DNA from: Aquamicrobium sp.
GTDB lineage: Bacteria; Pseudomonadota; Alphaproteobacteria; Rhizobiales; Rhizobiaceae
DNA: 13,008 nt
Direction: 5' to 3'
Assembly (NCBI GenBank): GCA_014860725.1
Contig: JACZJD010000206.1
Location: 1-13,008, forward strand
The notes under the pieces are model-generated. The model was not told where the DNA came from. It did no database searches and was given only the letters and a program-made list of their open reading frames with translations. Both the position numbers and the translations under genes were made by a program. Positions 8,052 through 13,008 of this stretch are shown here, one piece after another. How positions within the stretch are numbered: the first letter of the stretch is position 1; the number at the start of each line of letters is the position of its first letter.

Positions 8052-9181
8052 GCCGCATCTCCTTCTTGGCTGGCGTCCCCGCCGGGTTTCGGCTCCTTCC
8101 ACGCCGGCATCAGCACGCGGAAAGTGGTGCCGCGCGGCGAGGAGTCGCATTCGATGACCCCGCCATGCTCGCCGACGATCTTGGCGACGAGCGCGAGGCC
8201 GAGGCCGGAGCCGTTCTGCTTGGTGGTGACGAAGGGGTCGAACAGGATGGGGATCAGGTCTTCCGGCACGCCCGGCCCGTTGTCGTGGACGCAGAACTCC
8301 AGCGGCAGCGACACGCGGTCCTGCGTGCCCGGCACCGAAAGGCGCATGCCCGGCCGGAACGCGGTGGACAGCACGATCTCGCCGGCGGAGTCGCTGCCGA
8401 TGGCCTCGGCCGCGTTCTTCACCAGATTGAGGAAGACCTGCACGAGCTGGTCGCGGTTGGCATGGACCGGCGGCAGCGATGGGTCGTAATCCGCGACGAT
8501 GCGGACGTTGCTGGCGAAGCCGTTCCGGGCGATCGCCTTCACATGGTCGAGCACGACATGGATGTTGACGGGCTGGCGGTCTATTGGGCGCTCGTCGGAA
8601 AACACCTCCATGCGGTCGACCAGCGCCACGATGCGGTCCGTCTCGTCGGTGATGAGCCGGGCAAGGGCGCGGTCCTCGTCGGAGACAACGGATTCAAGCA
8701 GTTGCGCCGCGCCCCTGATGCCGGACAGCGGGTTCTTGATCTCGTGCGCGAGCATCGACGCCAGCCCGGAAACGGAACGCGCAGCGCCCCGGTGCGTCAT
8801 CTGGCGGTCGATCTTGTCGGCCATCGAGCGTTCCTGGAACAGGACGACGACATGGCCCGGCAGCTCGGCGACGGGCGCGACGTAGAGGTCGACCAGCCGC
8901 TCGCCGCCGAGGAGCGGCGAGGAGATGTCGACCCGGTACTCGTTGAACGGCGCGCGCCGCTCCCGCACCTGCTCGACCAGCGACAGAAGCGGGCTGCCGA
9001 ACGGGACGAACCGCTCCAGCCCGCTGCGGGCCAGCACGGAGGCGCTCGACCGGAAAAAATCCTCGGCCTCGGCATTGGCGAAGACGATGCGACCGTCCGG
9101 CGCGACCATGATGACCGGATGCCGGATCGTGTCGAGGACGATGGTCGCCAGGTTCAGCCCGGCGGGAAGAGCCGTATTCAT
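8048..9181 (-). CDS. ntrB: Nitrogen sensor histidine kinase/phosphatase NtrB (NR-II)
   Basis: Soluble cytoplasmic kinase that phosphorylates NtrC and, with PII bound, dephosphorylates it. It has 377 residues: a PAS domain at about 12-115 ([26 protein letters not shown]), a dimerisation and phosphotransfer helix pair with H146 in [20 protein letters not shown], and HATPase_c with N box [10 protein letters not shown] at 252-261, G1 DNGPGVP at 300-306 and G2 [18 protein letters not shown] at 324-341. There are no membrane segments, which separates it from NtrY. The start ATG at 9181 overlaps the dusB stop as ATGA and follows AGGAG at good spacing; the frame is open upstream within dusB, but that part has no NtrB similarity. 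The dusB-ntrB-ntrC order is the classic nifR3-ntrBC operon, so its signal is likely 2-oxoglutarate/glutamine via GlnB/GlnK, not encoded here. Confidence 0.97.
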
Positions 9182-10194
9182 GCCGCGCTCCTCATGGCTT
9201 CGGCCGAGAACGCCGTGCGCAGCGCGGCGATCACCGCCCTGGGCTCGGTCGCGGTCATGGCCGCACGGCGCAGCTCGGCGGGCGTCTGCGGCGCGTGGCG
9301 GTCGATGAACCAGCCGAGATGCTTTCGCGCGTGGCGCAGCCCCTGCTCGATGCCGTAAAACATCAACATATCTTCGTAATGCGCTGTTATATAATGAAAG
9401 AAATCGTCCGATGACGACGGAACGCCGGCGGTGGAACGGCCCGCGGCCTCGGCGGCGATCCGCCCGGCGAGCCACGGCGCGCCGTAGTGGCCGCGCCCGA
9501 CCATGACGGCATCGGCGCCCGACTGCTCCAGCATCGCGGCCGCGTCGGCTAGGCTCTCGACGTCGCCGTTGGCGACCACGGGAATCGAAACGGCTTCCCT
9601 GACGCGCCGGATGGCCGGCCAGTCGGCACGGCCGTTGTAGAGCTGGCAGCGGGTGCGGCCGTGCACCGTCACCATCGCTACGCCCGCCCCTTCCGCCCGG
9701 CGGGCGATCTCGGGGGCGTTGAGCGAATCGTGGTTCCAGCCGAGCCGCATCTTGACCGTGACCGGCACGGGAACGGCCGCGACGACCGCCTCGATCAGCG
9801 ACAGCGCGTGGTCCGGGTCGCGCATCAGGGCCGAGCCGCAATAGCCGCCCGTCACCTTCTTGGCCGGGCAGCCCATGTTGATGTCGATGACGTCCGCCCC
9901 CTCGCCTGCGGCGATGCGCGCGCCCTCGGCCATCCACTGCGCCTCACGCCCGGCAAGCTGGACGACATGCACCGGAACGTCGGGACGGCGGATGCGCAAG
10001 GCGGAATTGCGCCGGCCCCTGGCCAGCTCGCCGCTCGCCACCATCTCGGAGACGACGAGCCCGGCGCCGTGTGCCACGGCCCTTGCGCGAAACGGCTCGT
10101 CGGTCACGCCGGACATCGGGGCCAGGAAGACGCGGTTGGCGATCTCGACCTTGCCGAGACGAAGCGGCATCGCGAGATGGCTGGCAGAGGACAT
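9178..10194 (-). CDS. dusB: tRNA-dihydrouridine synthase DusB (NifR3)
   Basis: FMN-dependent enzyme reducing specific uridines in the tRNA D-loop. The TIM-barrel signature is complete in 338 residues: [14 protein letters not shown] at 23-36, the active-site cysteine C109 in [21 protein letters not shown]148 in [23 protein letters not shown] at 178-192, and phosphate-binding VVANGDV and [11 protein letters not shown]. An alpha-helical C-terminal domain follows from about 250. The start is uncertain: ATG at 10194 has no Shine-Dalgarno, and ATG at 10170 would give [15 protein letters not shown], equally like the family. As first gene of the nifR3-ntrBC operon it lies behind the divergent control region shared with ispDF. 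A run of AT-ending codons (plus 9352-9408) interrupts its otherwise GC-rich codon use. Confidence 0.96.
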   Translation of the reverse strand: MSSASHLAMPLRLGKVEIANRVFLAPMSGVTDEPFRARAVAHGAGLVVSEMVASGELARGRRNSALRIRRPDVPVHVVQLAGREAQWMAEGARIAAGEGADVIDINMGCPAKKVTGGYCGSALMRDPDHALSLIEAVVAAVPVPVTVKMRLGWNHDSLNAPEIARRAEGAGVAMVTVHGRTRCQLYNGRADWPAIRRVREAVSIPVVANGDVESLADAAAMLEQSGADAVMVGRGHYGAPWLAGRIAAEAAGRSTAGVPSSSDDFFHYITAHYEDMLMFYGIEQGLRHARKHLGWFIDRHAPQTPAELRRAAMTATEPRAVIAALRTAFSAEAMRSAA

Positions 10195-10212
10195 GCATAA
10201 AAACCATGCAGG

Positions 10213-10229
10213 AATAGGTATTGCCTATT
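10213..10229. promoter_or_regulatory. 17-bp dyad near the dusB transcription start
   Basis: AATAGG-TATTG-CCTATT has perfect six-base arms around a five-base centre, in an AT-rich gap inside a GC-rich genome. It abuts or overlaps the proposed dusB -10 element and start point, where a repressor would block dusB-ntrBC transcription. The binding protein is unknown. Confidence 0.45.
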
Positions 10230-10257
10230 TGATAGACATCATTCTTTCATTGTGCAA
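10229..10257 (-). promoter_or_regulatory. Candidate promoter of dusB-ntrBC
   Basis: On the minus strand TTGCAC (plus 10252-10257), a 17-base spacer and TATCAA (plus 10229-10234) give a modest sigma-70-like promoter (3/6 and 4/6 matches). It ends 34 nt before the dusB ATG. The spacing and the AT-rich setting favour it; the hexamers are imperfect. Confidence 0.35.
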
Positions 10258-10271
10258 CTGCGAAATGAAAG
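10244..10271. promoter_or_regulatory. 28-bp imperfect dyad in the dusB/ispDF divergent region
   Basis: Outer arms CTTTCATT (10244-10251) and AATGAAAG (10264-10271) are perfectly complementary, and the interior GCA-AC-TGC continues the symmetry, giving 11 of 14 pairs. It covers the proposed -35 and spacer of the dusB promoter and could act on ispDF as well. An operator is the natural reading. NtrC is a candidate because rhizobial nifR3-ntrBC operons are, as I recall, negatively autoregulated, but the dyad is not a textbook NtrC site. Confidence 0.45.
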
Positions 10272-10357
10272 CGCCGCGCCGAAAATCGCGATTGCGCTGG
10301 CCAATCCGCGTGCGGCTGACTAAGCGTTGGGCGGTTTTGAAGGGAGCCGGGACAGGC

Positions 10358-11569
10358 ATGACTACAGGCGGCAGGATCGGAGCGGTGATCGTCGCGGCCG
10401 GGCGCGGCGAACGCGCCGGGCAATCGACGGAGGGCCCCAAGCAGTACCGCCGCATCGGCGGCGTGCCGGTCATCCGCCGCACGCTCGAGACCTTCGCCGC
10501 CCACCCCGCCATTGCCGGGATCGCCGTCGCGATCCATGCCGACGACGATGCGCCGTTCCGCGAGGCGGCCGGCGCGCTGGCCGACCGGGTGATCGCCGTT
10601 CCCGGCGGCAGGACGCGGCAGGCATCGACACGGCTCGCCCTGCTCGCGCTGCGGGACAGGGACCTCGACGCCGTGCTCATCCATGACGGCGTGCGCCCCT
10701 TCGTCGACGCGGCGCTGATCGACCGCGTCATCGCCGGCCTCGACGGCGGCTTCGGCAGCCTGCCGGCGCTCGCCGTCTCGGACACGCTGAAGCAGGCGGG
10801 CGGCGACAGGCTGGTTGCGGGAACGGTCCCGCGCGACGGCCTCTTCGCCGCGCAGACGCCGCAGGGCTTCGCCTTCGGCGCGATCCTCGATGCGCACGAG
10901 CACGCCTTCCTTGCCGGGCGCGAGGATTTCACCGACGATGCCGCGATCGCCGAATGGGCCGGCATTCCGGTGCGGATCGTCGACGGCTCGCCGGACAACG
11001 TGAAACTGACATGGGCAAGGGACATCGACATGGCGAACGCCCGCCTTTCCGCCGGCCTTTCCACTGGCCTGCTGCCGGACGTGCGCACGGGAAACGGCTA
11101 TGACGTCCACAGCTTTGCCGAGGGCGATCACGTGACGCTGTGCGGCGTCGCCATTCCGCATTCGAAGCGGCTTTCCGGCCATTCCGACGCCGACGTCGCC
11201 CTGCACGCGCTGACCGACGCGCTGCTCGCCACCTGCGGCGCGGGCGACATCGGCACGCATTTCCCGCCGTCCGATATGCGCTGGAAGGGGGCGGCCTCGC
11301 GCATCTTCGTGGAAGAAGCGGTGCGGATTTTGCGCGAGAAAGGCGGGCGCATCGCCAATGCCGACATCACGCTGATCGCCGAGGCGCCGAAGGTCGGGCC
11401 GCACCGCGCGGCGATGACGGCGGCTCTGTCCGCCATGCTCGGCATTTCCGCCGACCGCGTCTCCGTCAAGGCGACGACCAACGAACGGCTCGGCTTCGTC
11501 GGCCGCGAGGAAGGCATCGCGGCCATCGCCACGGCGACGGTGGTCTATCCCGGAGGATTGCCCGAATGA
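10358..11569 (+). CDS. ispDF: Bifunctional IspD/IspF enzyme of the MEP isoprenoid pathway
   Basis: Fusion of 2-C-methyl-D-erythritol 4-phosphate cytidylyltransferase (IspD) and 2-C-methyl-D-erythritol 2,4-cyclodiphosphate synthase (IspF), steps three and five of non-mevalonate isoprenoid synthesis. In its 403 residues, IspD spans about 5-230: the CTP-binding loop [13 protein letters not shown] at 9-21, K28, HDGVRPFVD at 109-117 and TPQGF at 167-171. IspF spans about 243-400: metal ligands D249 and H251 in GYDVHSF, H283 in [25 protein letters not shown] at 297-306, and the [15 protein letters not shown] segment at 373-388. The linker is only about 12 residues. The fusion is typical of alpha- and epsilonproteobacteria. 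The frame is open far upstream, but family alignment and a GGGAGCCGGGACAGG leader favour the ATG at 10358. The stop overlaps cinA as ATGA. Confidence 0.97.
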   Translation: MTTGGRIGAVIVAAGRGERAGQSTEGPKQYRRIGGVPVIRRTLETFAAHPAIAGIAVAIHADDDAPFREAAGALADRVIAVPGGRTRQASTRLALLALRDRDLDAVLIHDGVRPFVDAALIDRVIAGLDGGFGSLPALAVSDTLKQAGGDRLVAGTVPRDGLFAAQTPQGFAFGAILDAHEHAFLAGREDFTDDAAIAEWAGIPVRIVDGSPDNVKLTWARDIDMANARLSAGLSTGLLPDVRTGNGYDVHSFAEGDHVTLCGVAIPHSKRLSGHSDADVALHALTDALLATCGAGDIGTHFPPSDMRWKGAASRIFVEEAVRILREKGGRIANADITLIAEAPKVGPHRAAMTAALSAMLGISADRVSVKATTNERLGFVGREEGIAAIATATVVYPGGLPE

Positions 11570-12066
11570 GCGACGAGAGCGCACTCGCCGTCCGCTTCAT
11601 CGACGCCTGCAAGGCGGCCGGCATCATGGCCGCGACGGCCGAGTCCTGCACCGGCGGCATGATCGCCGCCGCCATCACCGACATCGCCGGCTCCTCCGCC
11701 GTGCTCGACCGGGGCTTCGTCACCTATTCCAACGAGGCGAAGGTGGACATGCTCGGCGTCTCGGCCGCAACGCTCGACGCGCACGGCGCGGTCTCCGAGC
11801 AGACCGCGCTCGAAATGGCGGCCGGGGCGCTGGCGAGGAGCCGCGCCGGCGTCGCGCTCGCCGTCACCGGCATCGCCGGACCGGACGGCGGCAGCGCCGA
11901 GAAGCCGGTCGGGCTGGTCTGGTTCGGGGTCGCCGTCGCTGGGCGGCCTGCGGTGGCGCAAAGCCGCGTCTTCGACAATCGCGGCCGCGCCTTCATCCGT
12001 GCCGAGACCGTGCGTGCGGCGCTCGAGCTCGGCATCGGGGCGGTATCGGGTCAGGCGACACCGTAA
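11566..12066 (+). CDS. pncC: CinA C-terminal-type nicotinamide-nucleotide amidase PncC
   Basis: Stand-alone CinA C-terminal domain protein that deamidates nicotinamide mononucleotide to nicotinate mononucleotide in pyridine-nucleotide recycling. The 166 residues contain the family signatures [21 protein letters not shown] at 24-44, FVTYSNEAK at 51-59, VSEQTA at 76-81 and [20 protein letters not shown] at 100-119. The N-terminal MoaB-like COG1058 domain of full CinA is absent, which is normal for the short proteobacterial form (YgaD-like). The start ATG overlaps the ispDF stop by four bases, with GGAGG nine bases upstream, so it is cotranslated with ispDF. Its 3' end overlaps the convergent ratA-like gene by 16 nt with no terminator between them. 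The older label of competence or damage-inducible protein should not be taken as function. Confidence 0.95.
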   Translation: MSDESALAVRFIDACKAAGIMAATAESCTGGMIAAAITDIAGSSAVLDRGFVTYSNEAKVDMLGVSAATLDAHGAVSEQTALEMAAGALARSRAGVALAVTGIAGPDGGSAEKPVGLVWFGVAVAGRPAVAQSRVFDNRGRAFIRAETVRAALELGIGAVSGQATP

Positions 12067-12503
12067 ACCGCGTCGGCCCGCTTCTCGAAAGATTCGGCGA
12101 ACAGGCGGAAGGCGCGGTCGAACATCGCGCCCATCAGCGCGCCGAGGATGCGGCTCTTGAACTCGTAGTCGATGAAGAAGTGGATCTCGCAGCCGCCGGC
12201 CGCCGACGGCATGAACGCCCAGCGGTTCGACAGATACTTGAACGGCCCGTCGACATATTTCACGTCGATGACGTTCTCGGCCGGCTTCAGCACCACCTGG
12301 CTGGTGAATGTCTCGCGGATCGCCTTGTAGCCCACGGTCATGTCGGCGACGAGCAGCGTCACGCCGTCGCGCTCGCGCCGCGAGCGTACCGTCAGCGCCT
12401 CGCACATCGGCAGGAACTCGGGATAGCGTTCGACATCCGCGACCAGCGCGAACATCTTTTCCGGCGGATGGCGAACGACTCGGACGGTCTCGTATTGCGG
12501 CAT
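12051..12503 (-). CDS. RatA/COQ10-like START-domain protein
   Basis: Small SRPBCC (START-like) protein of the polyketide cyclase/RatA/Coq10 family, 150 residues. It opens [18 protein letters not shown] and carries [22 protein letters not shown] at about 21-42, then [20 protein letters not shown] at 53-72 and [13 protein letters not shown] at 85-97, followed by a long C-terminal helix ([20 protein letters not shown]). Annotation pipelines often call it a type II toxin (RatA), but no RatB-like antitoxin partner is present here. Mitochondrial and alphaproteobacterial relatives bind ubiquinone and aid its synthesis or delivery, which is the more likely role. The ATG at 12503 lies 11 nt after the upstream gene's stop with no visible Shine-Dalgarno, so translation is probably coupled. 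Family sure, function inferred. Confidence 0.9.
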   Translation of the reverse strand: MPQYETVRVVRHPPEKMFALVADVERYPEFLPMCEALTVRSRRERDGVTLLVADMTVGYKAIRETFTSQVVLKPAENVIDVKYVDGPFKYLSNRWAFMPSAAGGCEIHFFIDYEFKSRILGALMGAMFDRAFRLFAESFEKRADAVYGVA

Positions 12504-12514
12504 GAGGCGAAGCG

Positions 12515-13008
12515 CTACAACGGCCGTTCCAGCCGGGCAAGAAGGCTGCGGACCTCGGACGGCGAACGCAGCGTCAGCACGGGCATGTCCGGGCCGTGTT
12601 CCGCCAGCGCCGCGCCGATCTCCGGCGTTTCCGTGCGTTCGAAGTTCCAGATGTAGCTCAGGAACTCGCGGTCGATCTTCTCCGGGCAGCCGGGCGCCAT
12701 TTCGGGGCGGCTCTCGCCGGAATGGCGGATACGCCGCCTGAGCACGCGGGCGATGCACAAGAGCCGCGGCATGCGCAGCCAGATGACGCAATCGGCGCGC
12801 GGCAGGCGCAGGTCGAGCGTGCCGGGGCTGGTCCCGTCCATCACCCAGCGCTCGCCGGCGACCGCTTCCGCGATCAGCCGGCGGATTTCGCCGCGCTCGC
12901 GCAGGGTCCAGCCCGGCAGCCAGAAGAACTCGCGGTCCATGGAGATGTAAGGCAGGCCGAGCCGGCCGGCGAGCGCGCGCGACAGCGTGGACTTGCCCGA
13001 GCCCGAGC
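12515..13008 (-). CDS. P-loop kinase-like protein, FlaR/topology-modulation family (5' end outside window)
   Basis: A P-loop NTPase of the adenylate-kinase-like group often annotated as DNA topology modulation protein FlaR or AAA family ATPase; its true substrate is unknown. About 163 residues are visible and the frame stays open to the right edge, so the start lies outside. The first visible residues contain the Walker A core SGSGKSTLSRALA, followed by LGLPYISMDREFFWLPGW, then WVMDGTSPGTLDLRLPRADCVIWLRMPR (lid and Walker-B-like strand), an arginine-rich helix (RVLRRRIRHSGESRPEM) and GCPEKIDREFLSYIWNF. These are family hallmarks. An internal ATG at 12940 would remove the P-loop and is rejected as start. 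It precedes the RatA-like gene by 11 nt and is probably cotranscribed with it. Confidence 0.85.
   Translation of the reverse strand, partial: SGSGKSTLSRALAGRLGLPYISMDREFFWLPGWTLRERGEIRRLIAEAVAGERWVMDGTSPGTLDLRLPRADCVIWLRMPRLLCIARVLRRRIRHSGESRPEMAPGCPEKIDREFLSYIWNFERTETPEIGAALAEHGPDMPVLTLRSPSEVRSLLARLERPL

Noticed and set aside
9390..9395. Perfect TATAAT on the plus strand inside dusB
   Set aside because: No recognisable -35 lies 16-18 nt upstream and it would drive only antisense RNA. It is better explained by the AT-rich codon patch.
9860..10357. N-terminal extension of the ispDF frame by about 166 residues
   Set aside because: The extension runs antisense through dusB and across the divergent promoter region. 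IspDF family proteins begin at [11 protein letters not shown], matching the ATG at 10358.
12051..12503. Toxin-antitoxin system (RatA toxin)
   Set aside because: No RatB-like partner is adjacent, and the protein fits the COQ10/START family common in alphaproteobacteria near housekeeping genes.

Overview
The window looks like an ordinary, well-conserved chromosomal block from a high-GC alphaproteobacterium of the Rhizobiales (Hyphomicrobiales). A Mesorhizobium/Phyllobacteriaceae-like relative is the best guess. This rests on gene order (dusB-ntrB-ntrC-ntrY-ntrX-trkA-dat-hfq-hflX, with a divergent ispDF-cinA), on the IspDF fusion, and on strongly GC-ending codons. I see no tRNA, rRNA, IS element, prophage, CRISPR array or other accessory cargo.

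Layout. Positions 10194 down to 1 form one long minus-strand series. It starts with the tRNA-dihydrouridine synthase dusB (nifR3), followed by the nitrogen sensor kinase/regulator pair ntrB-ntrC. Next come the second, membrane-bound pair ntrY-ntrX, the potassium-uptake regulator trkA, a D-amino-acid aminotransferase, the RNA chaperone hfq, and the N-terminal end of the GTPase gene hflX, which is cut by the left edge. Junctions are tight: 4-nt ATGA overlaps at dusB/ntrB and ntrB/ntrC, an 11-nt overlap at ntrY/ntrX, 10 nt between ntrX and trkA, and a stop codon abutting the start codon at hfq/hflX. The larger gaps, where separate promoters could sit, are ntrC-ntrY (105 nt) and dat-hfq (134 nt).

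Divergent from dusB, across a 163-bp AT-rich control region, are ispDF (two steps of the MEP isoprenoid pathway) and cinA/pncC (nicotinamide-nucleotide amidase), joined by an ATGA overlap. They converge on a minus-strand pair at the right edge: a RatA/COQ10-like START-domain gene and a P-loop kinase-like gene (FlaR/topology-modulation family) truncated by the window end.

How it fits together. NtrB/NtrC and NtrY/NtrX are two His-Asp phosphorelays for nitrogen status and, in the family, redox or envelope status. TrkA, D-Ala aminotransferase and Hfq are downstream housekeeping functions carried with them. The coding content is not novel. The parts most worth a second look are non-coding: inverted-repeat (operator-like) elements at the dusB/ispDF divergent region and just upstream of ntrY, a hairpin between ntrC and ntrY, and a non-AUG start for hflX whose Shine-Dalgarno lies inside the end of hfq.
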